Assembly: GCA_013298695.1 (NCBI GenBank)
Contig: JAAFIS010000005.1
Span: 1-64,000 of the forward strand
Source: Betaproteobacteria bacterium
Lineage (GTDB): Bacteria; Pseudomonadota; Gammaproteobacteria; Burkholderiales; Casimicrobiaceae
Reading direction: 5' to 3'
DNA: 64,000 nucleotides
Within the stretch, counting starts at the first letter, position 1. Each line of letters begins with the position of its first letter. The notes beneath the pieces were generated by a model, which saw only the letters and a program-made list of their open reading frames with translations, did not search any database and was not told the origin of the DNA. Both the position numbers and the translations under genes were made by a program. Of the stretch, positions 1 to 8,300 are shown piece by piece.

Positions 1-659
1 GTACGGTGGTCGCAGCCACTAGCGAAGTGGGGCGAGTTGTCACCAACGGGATGAGTCAATATTCGCGCAACGAACGCAACGCAAACGCAGGCATCGTGTG
101 CGGTATCTCACCCGAGGATTTTCCGGGTTATCGCCGCGATGATCCAAGTACGGCGCTTGCGGGCATCGCGTTTCAGAGGCAGTGGGAATCGCGCGCGTTT
201 GAGTTAGGTGAGCGCACCTATAGCGCACCTGCACAACTAGTCGGCGACTTCGTTGCTGAAACGGCAAGCAAAGCCTTGGGCGGTGTTGAACCGAGCTATA
301 AACCGGGCGTGCACCTGACCGATCTTTCCAGCAGTTTGCCTGACTACGCGATCCGTGCGATACGCGAAGCCATTCCCGAATTCGAAAAACAAATCAAAGG
401 GTTCGCGATGCATGATGCGGTGCTCACTGGCGTTGAAACACGAACGAGTTCTCCGATTCGCATCAAACGGCGCGATGATGATTTGCAGAGCATGAACGTG
501 CGCGGCTTGTTTCCTGCAGGCGAAGGCGCGGGCTACGCAGGCGGCATCATGTCGGCGGGCATCGACGGCATCCGCGTTGCTGAAGCGGTTGCGTGGTCGA
601 TGATCGGAAACAAAGCGACGCTACCCGTCGTCGAAAAATCACACAAGGTTGCGGCGTAA
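1..659 (+). CDS. FAD-dependent dehydrogenase (COG2509-like), C-terminal part, 5' truncated
   Basis: The reading frame is open from the left edge, so the N-terminus with the FAD-binding Rossmann fold lies outside the window. The visible 217 or so residues end in a block reading GLFPAGEGAGYAGGIMSAG, followed by IDGIRVAEA. In this flavoprotein family (uncharacterised NAD(FAD)-utilising dehydrogenases) that glycine-rich segment closes the FAD site. Substrate and partner are unknown. The TAA stop lies two bases before the start of rbgA on the same strand, so the two genes are probably co-transcribed. The family call rests only on the C-terminal motif. Confidence 0.75.
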   Translation, partial: TVVAATSEVGRVVTNGMSQYSRNERNANAGIVCGISPEDFPGYRRDDPSTALAGIAFQRQWESRAFELGERTYSAPAQLVGDFVAETASKALGGVEPSYKPGVHLTDLSSSLPDYAIRAIREAIPEFEKQIKGFAMHDAVLTGVETRTSSPIRIKRRDDDLQSMNVRGLFPAGEGAGYAGGIMSAGIDGIRVAEAVAWSMIGNKATLPVVEKSHKVAA

Positions 660-661
660 TC

Positions 662-1570
662 ATGGCAATCAATTGGTTCCCCGGTCACATGCGCACGGCG
701 CGCAAGAAGGCCGAAGAAACGCTCGGTAATGTGGATGTGGTGATCGAGGTGCTCGATGCGCGTTGTCCGGCTGCAAGCGTCAATCCCATGATCGAAGAAA
801 TGCGGCTTGAGCGTGATCGCCCAGCGCTCAAAATCATCAACAAAATTGACATGGCCGACGACGCGATCACCCAAGCCTGGCTCGCCCATTTCAACGCCTT
901 GCCTAACACCAAAGCCATCGCAATTTCTTGCAAGAAAGTGGGCGATTCATCGAAGGTGTTGCCGGCCGCACGAACACTTGCGCCGCATCGCGACGGTCCG
1001 CTCAAGCGGCTTCGGGTGATGATGATGGGCATCCCGAACGTCGGCAAATCCACCCTGATCAACGCGCTGATGAATTCGCGAACGGCTCCTGTCGGCGACG
1101 AACCGGCGGTTACTAAGTTGGTTTCTCGCTATAACTTGCCTGACGGGACATGGCTGTTTGATACTCCCGGGCTCATGTGGCCGAAGATCGAGCTGGAAAG
1201 TGACGGCATGTTGCTGGCGGCTTGCAATTTGATCGGAACGAATTCGTATATCAACGAGGAGGTCGCCACCTATCTCGCAGATGTGTTGCTGGCAAACACC
1301 CCCGACGCACTCGCTAAACGATTCGGATTTGACGTAAGTGAAATGGATGGCCCAGCGGTCATTGAAGCGATCGCAATCAAGCGGGGATTTAAGGCTAAGG
1401 GTGGCGCGATTGATTACGAGAAAGCCTCGGTTGCCTTGCTCAATGATTTCCGAAGCGGAATTCTGGGGCGGATGAGTTTAGAAACGCCGCAATCGCGCGC
1501 GGCGCTCGTGGAAGAAATGCTGTTGGCTCGTGCCGAAGAGGCAGACGAAGCGGAATCGCGTTCGGTGTGA
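662..1570 (+). CDS. rbgA: Ribosome biogenesis GTPase RbgA/YlqF (circularly permuted)
   Basis: This is a 302-residue GTPase of the YlqF/YawG family, which acts in late assembly of the large ribosomal subunit. The GTPase motifs appear in permuted order. G4 (NKID, residues 60-63) comes before the P-loop G1 (GIPNVGKS, 123-130), and G3 (DTPG) is at 167-170. The N-terminus INWFPGHM is typical of the family. I chose the ATG at 662, not an upstream in-frame start at 593, because 593 lies inside the preceding gene and the family begins with this motif. It follows the flavoprotein gene by two bases. Confidence 0.93.
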   Translation: MAINWFPGHMRTARKKAEETLGNVDVVIEVLDARCPAASVNPMIEEMRLERDRPALKIINKIDMADDAITQAWLAHFNALPNTKAIAISCKKVGDSSKVLPAARTLAPHRDGPLKRLRVMMMGIPNVGKSTLINALMNSRTAPVGDEPAVTKLVSRYNLPDGTWLFDTPGLMWPKIELESDGMLLAACNLIGTNSYINEEVATYLADVLLANTPDALAKRFGFDVSEMDGPAVIEAIAIKRGFKAKGGAIDYEKASVALLNDFRSGILGRMSLETPQSRAALVEEMLLARAEEADEAESRSV

Positions 1571-1619
1571 TTCGTGGCTCGGCAAACGCTAGTGACACGG
1601 ATCAGCTAATAAGATTTAA

Positions 1620-1702
1620 GCCCAATTGAATTGGGCGAAAACGTTGGATAGGATGGTTTTCGGTTTGTTGCCTGATACGAAGCTGCGCCCAGTAAAGTAG
1701 GC
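1620..1702. repeat. Two-palindrome intergenic element, copy 1
   Basis: The first palindrome, GCCCAATTGAATTGGGC (1620-1636), is a perfect 8-1-8 inverted repeat. The second, GCCCAGTAAAGTAGGC (1687-1702), is weaker. Their right ends are 66 bp apart. The element lies between rbgA and the GST gene, which converge. The rest of the 207-bp gap shows nothing else. Confidence 0.7.
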
Positions 1703-1777
1703 GAATTAGCAGAATTGCTGTACCTCGTGGATACAGCTGATGCGTTCCTTTCGCTCGCGAATATTTAACGGCAGAGT

Positions 1778-2437
1778 TCAACCCTTTTGCGCAGCGTTCG
1801 GCGCTGCCTCATGCTTTTCTGCTTCGAGCGTTTCCCGAGCGCTAGCGGCTTTGTACGCGGCGCGATCCCGCATGCGTCCGATGTAGGCCAAACATGCATC
1901 GCCCACACCTTCGAGCTTCGCCGACAGCGCCCAGGTGAGGCAATGCGTGGTCACGATGTCTGCGAGTGTGAATGCGTCGCCCGCAATGAATTGGCGCGCT
2001 GCGAGTGTTTTTTCGATGGGTCGAATCGCTCGCGCGACTTGCCACATCGCGGTTGGTTCGAGTTGCGGCACGCGCCTGTCTTCGGGCAGCGCGAAGCGAT
2101 GTTGGGCGATGGCCCAGAGATGCGGCTCGAGTTCTGTCACGGCGTAGAAAACCCATCGATACATCTCGCCGCGCTCCGCCAAACTCTCCGGCAACAATTT
2201 TGATTGCGGAAACTTGTCTGCGACATAGAACACCTGCGCCATCGACTCGGACAACGTGAGTCCGCCGTCAACCAGCACCGGGATTTTTCCCGCAGGATTT
2301 ACCGCTTTAAAGGCGGGCAAATGCCCTTCGCCTTTCATCATCCAGATCCGCTGATACTCATAGCTTGCGCCCGCTTCTTCAAGCGCCCAAGCGACGCGGA
2401 TCGAGCGTGAGTTCTTGCTGCCATAGAGTTTCATCAT
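1778..2437 (-). CDS. Glutathione S-transferase family protein
   Basis: This is a cytosolic GST-type protein of 219 residues. The N-terminal thioredoxin-like half has the pattern LYGSKNSRSIRVAWALEE, with a serine-rich glutathione-binding loop. The segment GKIPVLVDGGLTLSES is the usual cis-proline and glutathione-contacting strand. The C-terminal helical half contains FTLADIVTTH, the conserved N-capping region. I placed the start at the first of two adjacent ATG codons (2437) because it has an AAAGGA ribosome binding site just upstream; a longer in-frame version would overlap the next gene. It lies 46 bases downstream of the EamA transporter on the same strand. The substrate is unknown. Confidence 0.85.
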   Translation of the reverse strand: MMKLYGSKNSRSIRVAWALEEAGASYEYQRIWMMKGEGHLPAFKAVNPAGKIPVLVDGGLTLSESMAQVFYVADKFPQSKLLPESLAERGEMYRWVFYAVTELEPHLWAIAQHRFALPEDRRVPQLEPTAMWQVARAIRPIEKTLAARQFIAGDAFTLADIVTTHCLTWALSAKLEGVGDACLAYIGRMRDRAAYKAASARETLEAEKHEAAPNAAQKG

Positions 2438-2483
2438 TGCATCCTTTCGTTCGATCGCACGCGCCAAACCACCTGTAGCGACT

Positions 2484-3389
2484 CTAGTTTGCCGGAAAGT
2501 CGGCACGAGCAGCGACCGGTTTCTTTTTGGGAACGACTTCATTGATCACCAGCGCGCCGATCACAATCGCTGCGCCAATCAAGGTGTTGGAGGAGGGGGT
2601 TTCCGACGCGAAGAGCCACGTCCACAACGGCCCAATGATGACCTCCAGCATCCCCAAGAGCGCCGTTTCTGGAGCGCTTAGGTGTTTAGCCGCGCGAATC
2701 AACAATACACACGGAATCGCGAGTTGAAAGACACCGAGCACCGCCAATAGCAGTACATCTTTTGCGCTCGCGGCGAACGGCAGGGATAGCGGCAAAGTGA
2801 TGACGCAAGAGAGCAGCGCGCCGATCAAGACCGCGGGCGCGAGATCCACTGCACCGCCGCTTTTTTTAATGTTGATCAAATTTACCGCAGCCGCGATGGG
2901 CACGCCAAACGCGATCATCATGCCAAGCGCCGCGCCGCTGCTGCCTTCGAGTGCGCTGCCAAACATGATTGCCATGCCGATGAAAGCGATGCCAATTGCG
3001 AGCCACGTTCGCCCGAGCACGGGCGACTTCAACACGAGCCACGCTAGCAGCGCGGTGATCAGGGGCGACAATGAATTCACGATCAACGTGTTGGCGGTGG
3101 AAGTGAGCGTTAGCGCAATCATGAAGCAGGTAAACATGACGGCCCAGCAAATGCCGGAGATAAAACCCGCGCGTCCGCTCGCGCGCACATGGGTAACGGT
3201 GCCTCTTATGCCTTCGCTATAGATGAACCAAATAATCATCGCGACGGCGCAGAAAAAGCTACGCCAAAACGTGACTTCAAACGATTTTGCACTGTCGAGA
3301 TGGCGTGTAAACACGCCCGCGATACTCCAGAGCAAACAGCAAATTACGAGCGTGAAAACGGCGCGGCGATGAGAAGATGAATCGGTCAT
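2484..3389 (-). CDS. EamA/DMT-family membrane transporter
   Basis: This 301-residue integral membrane protein has about ten hydrophobic segments in two halves, as in the 10-TM drug/metabolite transporter superfamily (EamA domains). The second half ends with LGMLEVIIGPLWTWLF, followed by a typical EamA C-terminal helix and a basic tail (PKKKP). Such proteins usually export metabolites or amino acids; the substrate cannot be read from sequence. It is probably co-transcribed with the GST gene downstream and lies 43 bases beyond the MFS gene upstream, so all three may form one minus-strand unit. Confidence 0.85.
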   Translation of the reverse strand: MTDSSSHRRAVFTLVICCLLWSIAGVFTRHLDSAKSFEVTFWRSFFCAVAMIIWFIYSEGIRGTVTHVRASGRAGFISGICWAVMFTCFMIALTLTSTANTLIVNSLSPLITALLAWLVLKSPVLGRTWLAIGIAFIGMAIMFGSALEGSSGAALGMMIAFGVPIAAAVNLINIKKSGGAVDLAPAVLIGALLSCVITLPLSLPFAASAKDVLLLAVLGVFQLAIPCVLLIRAAKHLSAPETALLGMLEVIIGPLWTWLFASETPSSNTLIGAAIVIGALVINEVVPKKKPVAARADFPAN

Positions 3390-3432
3390 AGTAGAAGTTT
3401 ATGTTTTCGCCTGTGTACGAAGGAAAGAACCG

Positions 3433-4656
3433 CTAGTGCGCGCCACTTCCATCATTGCGAACTTCCGGAATCGCCAAACATGACAAACCGGCCGCGATAA
3501 ATAGCACGACGCTTGCCAACAGCGAAGCGCGCCATCCGGCAATTCCGCTCGCGCTTTCAATCAGCGCGCCGCCTGCGACGAATCCCGAACCCATGCCGAT
3601 TAAGAAAACGGTCATGCTCCAGGTGAACGCCTCGGTGGAATACTCAACGGGGGTTAACTTCCCGAGCTGGAGCGACAAAGCCGTAATCATTGGCCCAAAC
3701 GCAAGCCCCGCCAGCACGCACATGAGTACGTACGGCGCAAAGGTATCGGTCGCCGCCATCAACGCAGCGCCCGCGGCAAGCCACGCTGCGCAGAAGAGAA
3801 TTTGTCTGTTGAGCGGCATTGTGATGTGCCATGTTCCATAGACGAATCCAGCAATCGCGCTGGGGATCGAGAGCGCCGCGAAGAGCCAGCCGACCAGTGC
3901 TGTATTGCCGACAAACGCAGCAAAAGCAGGCAGCGAAATTTCCAGTAAGCCAATACCCGTGCCAAACATCGTCGATAGCAATAGCGCGCGACGTACTGCA
4001 GACACTTTGAGCGGCCCCAGCCAATGGCGCACGACATCCTCGCCGTTCTCTACCGTGCCCCAGCGCGTCATTGCGCCAGATTGTGAGAAGAGGAAAGTGC
4101 CGATTAGCGCAAGCGCGGCAGAGCCGAGCACGGCCGTTGCTGCGTGCCCGGTGAGCAGAGCCACCGAAACTGCGAGCGGACCTAGGGTGAAGGCGAGTTC
4201 CATCACGATCGCTTCAAGCGCGAATGCCGTTTGCTTTTGCGCATCGCTCATCGAAGATTTGCGATACATCGCGCGAATGGTCATCGACACTGGCGGGAAA
4301 GTCCCGCCGGCAGCAAACGCACCGATCATTATGGCAAGTAACGGCCATTGCAGCTGCACGGCTAGCACCACAAAACAAAGCGCAAGCGCGCAAGCAACGC
4401 CCAGCGGGAACATCACGCGACGCGGTCCATTTTGATCAATGAAGCGCCCCACGATCGGCGCCTGCAATGCTGCAGCAATCATGTACGCCGCGCTCACCGA
4501 CCCCGCTGAAGCAAATGAATTCGTTTGTGATTGCACGAGCATCGTCAGCGCCAAGGCATTCATGCCCGCAGGCAACCGCGGCATGATGGAGGACAACAAA
4601 ATTCGGCGAAGTTCGCGGTCGGCGAAGAAAGATTTGTAGGGGGAGAGGTTAATCAA
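3433..4656 (-). CDS. MFS transporter, 12 TM
   Basis: The protein has 407 residues with about twelve hydrophobic segments and a central basic or charged loop around residues 200-215, as in major facilitator superfamily exporters. The loop after the second helix reads GRFIDQNGPRR, the MFS signature A type (G-x-x-x-D-x-x-G-x-R-R). The substrate is unknown; overall it resembles sugar- or drug-efflux MFS proteins. The only reasonable full-length start is TTG at 4656 and no clear ribosome binding site precedes it, so the start is uncertain. A two-palindrome repeat lies just upstream. Confidence 0.85.
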   Translation of the reverse strand: MINLSPYKSFFADRELRRILLSSIMPRLPAGMNALALTMLVQSQTNSFASAGSVSAAYMIAAALQAPIVGRFIDQNGPRRVMFPLGVACALALCFVVLAVQLQWPLLAIMIGAFAAGGTFPPVSMTIRAMYRKSSMSDAQKQTAFALEAIVMELAFTLGPLAVSVALLTGHAATAVLGSAALALIGTFLFSQSGAMTRWGTVENGEDVVRHWLGPLKVSAVRRALLLSTMFGTGIGLLEISLPAFAAFVGNTALVGWLFAALSIPSAIAGFVYGTWHITMPLNRQILFCAAWLAAGAALMAATDTFAPYVLMCVLAGLAFGPMITALSLQLGKLTPVEYSTEAFTWSMTVFLIGMGSGFVAGGALIESASGIAGWRASLLASVVLFIAAGLSCLAIPEVRNDGSGAH

Positions 4657-4684
4657 AGAGTAAGTGACAGCTTTATATGTGATC

Positions 4685-4769
4685 GCCCAATTAAATTCGG
4701 GCTCGAACCGGGGAAAGCTAATTTATTGAAAAGTATAGAAATTGTGATCATCCACGCATGTTATTGGGC
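4685..4769. repeat. Two-palindrome intergenic element, copy 2
   Basis: The first palindrome is GCCCAATTAAATTCGGGC (4685-4702). The second is degenerate and keeps only TTATTGGGC at its right end (4753-4769). The right ends are 67 bp apart. The element sits just upstream of the MFS gene in a 459-bp gap (4657-5115). The rest of the gap, apart from the palindromic element at 4998-5110, shows no gene. Confidence 0.6.
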
Positions 4770-4997
4770 GACAGCATATTAAGTTGGAATAACACCTTCC
4801 TGCAGGTGCGATGCGCTTGCGGGCAGCACGTACGAGGCACGCAACGCGGGTTCGCGAGCGGCGGGGTGATTATCGTAGATTGCGACGTTGCCAACGCGTT
4901 CGTGGATCGACGGCCCTTGGTCCCGTCCTCGACAGAGGACTACCACTGACGGACTTGATGCGATGCATTAACGAAATCAAGTCGGGCCATTGCTGTT

Positions 4998-5110
4998 CGT
5001 CGTTGCGAGGAGCACAAACTGCGACCCGGCAACCCAGAAAGCTTCCGCCGAGAATCGAGTTCATTGACTCATCGACGTTCCTGTGCTGCCACGCTTCGCT
5101 CGCGATGACG
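4998..5110. repeat. 113-bp palindromic repeat, ends CGTCrTyGCGAG
   Basis: The ends are imperfect inverted repeats: CGTCGTTGCGAG at 4998-5009 and, on the other strand, CGTCATCGCGAG at 5099-5110 (10 of 12 match). Complementarity continues inward (GAGCACA against TGTGCTGCC). Ends of this type (CGTCATTGCGAG) are known from dispersed non-coding repeats in many bacterial genomes. It ends six bases from the stop codon of the HEPN-like gene and could fold into a long hairpin that ends its transcription. Confidence 0.65.
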
Positions 5111-5115
5111 GACTG

Positions 5116-6801
5116 CTAACTCGCGGGTGCGGTTGGAGCTTTTTTGAGCAGCTCAGTTACAGCCCAGGGTACGAAGTAAACGAGCGCGTCAAAGACTGGT
5201 GCCGCCCAAGCGGCGGAAAGAAACGCATGGTTTCTCCCGTAGGCGTGCGCTTTCCCGTTTCTCGCAGCGTGAATAGCCAGTGTGAAATACAAGATCAGCG
5301 TGTCTTTGTTGCCCGCTTTGCGTATGCCTTCAGCCAAATCTTCCAAGTATTTTTCGTGGGAGTTGCCTTGTTCCTGTTTCTTGATTCTGTTGAATTCAGT
5401 CCCCTTTCTGGCCAAACGCTCTGCAACGACGCAAAGCGGCGCAGGATTCTTTACTCCGGGTATTTTCTTTTTTGTTACCTCCGAGTCGGATTTCGATTTC
5501 TCAATTACCTCAAATAGGATTTCACTCAAAACCGCAATGAGTCGATACCAAGATTCGCGGCTGCGCGCTCTGAACGGATCATCCTTGTTTGCGTAGACGG
5601 TGCTTTCTTCAATGAAGCGACCAATAGATTCGATGTAATCATCGAACGCATCTACCCGCCCGCCAATCGCAACTAGCTCATGAGAATCAATAGCGAACTC
5701 GCCCAAAGAACAAAATTTTGCTGCAGGATAGCGCTTGCCGATCTCTGTAACGTATCGAGATAACGTAACCGCGGATTTCCATTGCGAATACGGAAGCACG
5801 TCTTCAAGCTGCGCCCGAACATCTTGACCAAAGTGCGTGTATCGAAACTGGTTCAAATAATCAACACGTGACTTTTCGGTCAACAAGCAAAGCCAGTCGA
5901 CCGCAGATTGAATCTGCGCTTGTAGCGCTCGCCATAGCTGAACGTAGTGATCTGTCTTATCCCATTTTTTCCATCGCCAGTTCTGCGCGAGAGTTAAAAA
6001 TTCTTCTTTCAACGCTGTTTCGAGACGTGTCGAGTCAATTTGCAACCAAGCTACAAGTGCTGAAGCACCTTCTCTCCTCTTTGCGTAGAGATCTTCCAGA
6101 GCCCTATCCTTGTTTGCATTTGCCTGGAAGTTTGCGGATCGCGTTTCCGAGAATTCGTACTGGTCGAACGCTTTCTCGAAAGCGATGTAGTGAGCGAGCC
6201 ATCCAAACGCCTCGCCGCGCTTGTCCCATCGTGTCAGATTTGCGGGGCGGTTGAACGTTTCCGGCGTAACACTCTTTGAATACTCGACAAAGTCGTCGTA
6301 AGAACCAGGAAGCCACGGATGCCATGAATCCCCTCGCGCGTGGCTGACTAAGTCCGCGAGCCGAAAGAGCTGCCACTCGAAAAAGTAATCATAGGCGGGG
6401 ACAACTTTAAATCCTCGCGAGTGGACGAACGCAGTGACGTCAATTGACGTGGGCGATTTCACTGAACGTAAGATGAACTCTGCTCCGGCGCCTGTACTTT
6501 GGACGTAAGGATGGAGAAACCATTCGGCGCCGGAGAAATCTTTCTCAGTGATAAACCACCGAATGTCAAAATTCCATTCCCAGCTGGACTCGTTTGGTCT
6601 GAGGGTAGCGGGGTACAGAGGGAAATTCGCCCAGTTTTCGAACCATTCCCTTTCAATCGGCACATGAAATGCGGGGCGCAACCAGTCGAGCTCGACGAGT
6701 AGTTGATATCGCGACAAAAGCGCTTCGTGCGGGAGGCCAAAGTCTTTCATGCGGCTTGAAAGCTGGCCTGAACTACCGCGATGTTGATGCCTTAGAAACA
6801 T
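5116..6801 (-). CDS. Unrecognised 561-residue protein with C-terminal HEPN-like motif
   Basis: I do not recognise this protein as a whole. It is soluble, rich in aromatic residues (W, F, Y), with no signal peptide or membrane segment. The last 180 or so residues look helical. Near the end, after a hydrophobic helix, is R514-N-G-K-A-H519, which fits the R-N-x3-H (RX4-6H) signature of HEPN ribonuclease-type domains; another helix follows. The first 300 residues contain many tryptophans and match nothing I know. It stands alone between the MFS gene and a tail-less antitoxin, next to a palindromic repeat, and its base use looks less biased than its neighbours', which suggests acquisition. ATG 6801 and ATG 6750 are both possible starts; neither has a good ribosome binding site. 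The HEPN reading is a hypothesis. Confidence 0.6.
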   Translation of the reverse strand: MFLRHQHRGSSGQLSSRMKDFGLPHEALLSRYQLLVELDWLRPAFHVPIEREWFENWANFPLYPATLRPNESSWEWNFDIRWFITEKDFSGAEWFLHPYVQSTGAGAEFILRSVKSPTSIDVTAFVHSRGFKVVPAYDYFFEWQLFRLADLVSHARGDSWHPWLPGSYDDFVEYSKSVTPETFNRPANLTRWDKRGEAFGWLAHYIAFEKAFDQYEFSETRSANFQANANKDRALEDLYAKRREGASALVAWLQIDSTRLETALKEEFLTLAQNWRWKKWDKTDHYVQLWRALQAQIQSAVDWLCLLTEKSRVDYLNQFRYTHFGQDVRAQLEDVLPYSQWKSAVTLSRYVTEIGKRYPAAKFCSLGEFAIDSHELVAIGGRVDAFDDYIESIGRFIEESTVYANKDDPFRARSRESWYRLIAVLSEILFEVIEKSKSDSEVTKKKIPGVKNPAPLCVVAERLARKGTEFNRIKKQEQGNSHEKYLEDLAEGIRKAGNKDTLILYFTLAIHAARNGKAHAYGRNHAFLSAAWAAPVFDALVYFVPWAVTELLKKAPTAPAS

Positions 6802-6989
6802 TTGGAGTGCACCGTTGATATTCGTGACAGGTCGATTTTTTCAAAAATCGGTTCACGCTGTTGCACGGATAGCGGCTGTGAAGGACTACCAAAGCCGTAG
6901 TCAGCGTTCTGTTCCAGGTAAACGCTCTCGAACTACGAAATCGCCCACGGCTTAACCGTCGGCAGTCGCAAGCGGGTTTGAACGCTGCG

Positions 6990-7157
6990 TCAAATGGCTC
7001 GCAACTGGTCGTATTCGATTCGCGATATAACAACAACGCCGGGTGTACCATCGACTTCAATTGCTTGCGCGCCTTCGCTGCTGGAAAGTTCGACGAGTTC
7101 CTCGAAATGTGCTTCCGCGTCTTCGAATCGCCAAATCGGTGCGGTTTTGGTGATCAT
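6990..7157 (-). CDS. Short Phd/YefM-type antitoxin, lacking its C-terminal tail
   Basis: This 55-residue reading frame starts at ATG 7157, four bases after the stop of the aldo/keto reductase gene, and ends at TGA 6990. The translation begins MITKTAPIWRFEDAEAHFEE and continues with EGAQAIEVDGTPGVVV, then SRIEYDQL. This follows the Phd/YefM antitoxin pattern closely: a DNA-binding half with W-x-L-x-D-A-x-x-x-F, then a V-x-x-x-G-x-x-V-V-V strand, then E-Y-x-x-L. Family members usually run to 75-90 residues with a toxin-binding tail, which is missing here. No PIN, RelE or Doc toxin follows. It may be a remnant or a stand-alone repressor. Confidence 0.6.
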   Translation of the reverse strand: MITKTAPIWRFEDAEAHFEELVELSSSEGAQAIEVDGTPGVVVISRIEYDQLRAI

Positions 7158-7161
7158 TGGT

Positions 7162-8124
7162 TTAAGCCCCCGTCGCCATATCGATCGCCTTCATCACTTC
7201 CGGCGTGAGCTTCGCTACGACCTCAAGTGCTTTCATGTTCTCTTGCACTTGGCTTACCCGCGATGCGCCGGTGATCACTGTGCTGACGTTCGGGTTTTTC
7301 ACGCACCATGCGAGCGCGAGTTGCGAGATTGTGCAACCCAAATCGGAGGCGATAGGGCGCAGTTTTTCTACCTTGGCGAGTTTATCGGCGTCGGTAACGC
7401 GCTCGGCGATCCATTCGTAGCCTTTGAGTGCGGCTCGGGAATCGCTCGGGATGCCTTTTGCGTATTTGCCGGTGAGTAGGCCGGACGCGAGCGGGCTCCA
7501 AGTAGTGAGGCCGAGCCCAATATCGCCGTAGAGCCGCGCGTATTCCTTCTCCACGCGATCGCGCGCGAACAGGTTGTATTGCGGTTGCTCCATCACGGGC
7601 TTGTGCAGGTGGTGGCGCTCCGCGATTGCGTAGGCGCCCCGAATCTCTTCGGCACTCCATTCGCTAGTGCCCCAGTACATTGCTTTGCCCTGCGTGATCA
7701 TGTCGCTCATCGCGCGCACAGTTTCTTCGAGCGGCGTGTGGGCGTCGGGGCGATGGCAAAACACAAGATCCACGTAGTCGAGTTGCAAACGCTTCAACGA
7801 TCCATCAATCGCTTGCATCAAATACTTTCGGTTAAGCGTGTTCTTCTCATTAGGGCCGTCATTGATGCCCCAGAAAAACTTGGTCGACACGACCACTTGC
7901 GCGCGACGCCATCCGAGCTGCTTTAACGCTTCGCCCATAATGGTTTCGCTCATGCCGCGCGCGTAGACCTCGGCGTTGTCGAAAAAGTTAACGCCGGCAT
8001 CCCAAGCCGCGGCCATACATTCGACGGCCGCTTTGGTGTCGACTTGTGAACCATAGGTGACCCATGATCCGAATGAGAGTTCAGAGACTTTGAGGCCAGA
8101 GCGGCCGAGACGACGGTATTGCAT
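7162..8124 (-). CDS. Aldo/keto reductase, Kv-beta-like (AKR6 type)
   Basis: This is an NADPH-dependent oxidoreductase of 320 residues with the full TIM-barrel length. The catalytic tetrad is visible: D49, Y54, K82 and H124. The segments [15 protein letters not shown] and [10 protein letters not shown], and the C-terminal cofactor-binding stretch [13 protein letters not shown], are typical of voltage-gated potassium channel beta-subunit-like and YghZ-like AKRs. The natural substrate is unknown; relatives reduce aldehydes or methylglyoxal. It is followed after four bases by the short antitoxin-like gene, so the two are probably transcribed together. Confidence 0.9.
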   Translation of the reverse strand: MQYRRLGRSGLKVSELSFGSWVTYGSQVDTKAAVECMAAAWDAGVNFFDNAEVYARGMSETIMGEALKQLGWRRAQVVVSTKFFWGINDGPNEKNTLNRKYLMQAIDGSLKRLQLDYVDLVFCHRPDAHTPLEETVRAMSDMITQGKAMYWGTSEWSAEEIRGAYAIAERHHLHKPVMEQPQYNLFARDRVEKEYARLYGDIGLGLTTWSPLASGLLTGKYAKGIPSDSRAALKGYEWIAERVTDADKLAKVEKLRPIASDLGCTISQLALAWCVKNPNVSTVITGASRVSQVQENMKALEVVAKLTPEVMKAIDMATGA

Positions 8125-8300
8125 GAGTTCCTTCAGAACAGGACGACGCGCTTATGCGCTAGGACGGTGGTGTTCCGCAGCTTAGACGACGCGGCTTTTA
8201 ACACTAAGACGCAAAGCATAGCCAACTGCGGCTATCACAACGCACCTACGTTTCGTGCACGCTTTCTGCGGCGCGACTGCTGAGCCGCGGAAGCGTTGAA

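Noticed and set aside
2527-3222. Long plus-strand frames opposite the EamA gene
   Set aside because: They are antisense shadows with low-complexity A/T/P/S-rich translations; the minus-strand frame has a clear membrane topology.
4681-4720. T-arm-like GGTTCGAGCC on the minus strand
   Set aside because: The flanks do not form a tRNA cloverleaf; the sequence is part of the two-palindrome element.
6773-7060. 95-residue minus-strand reading frame between the HEPN-like gene and the antitoxin
   Set aside because: It overlaps both neighbours, has no recognisable domain and no ribosome binding site.
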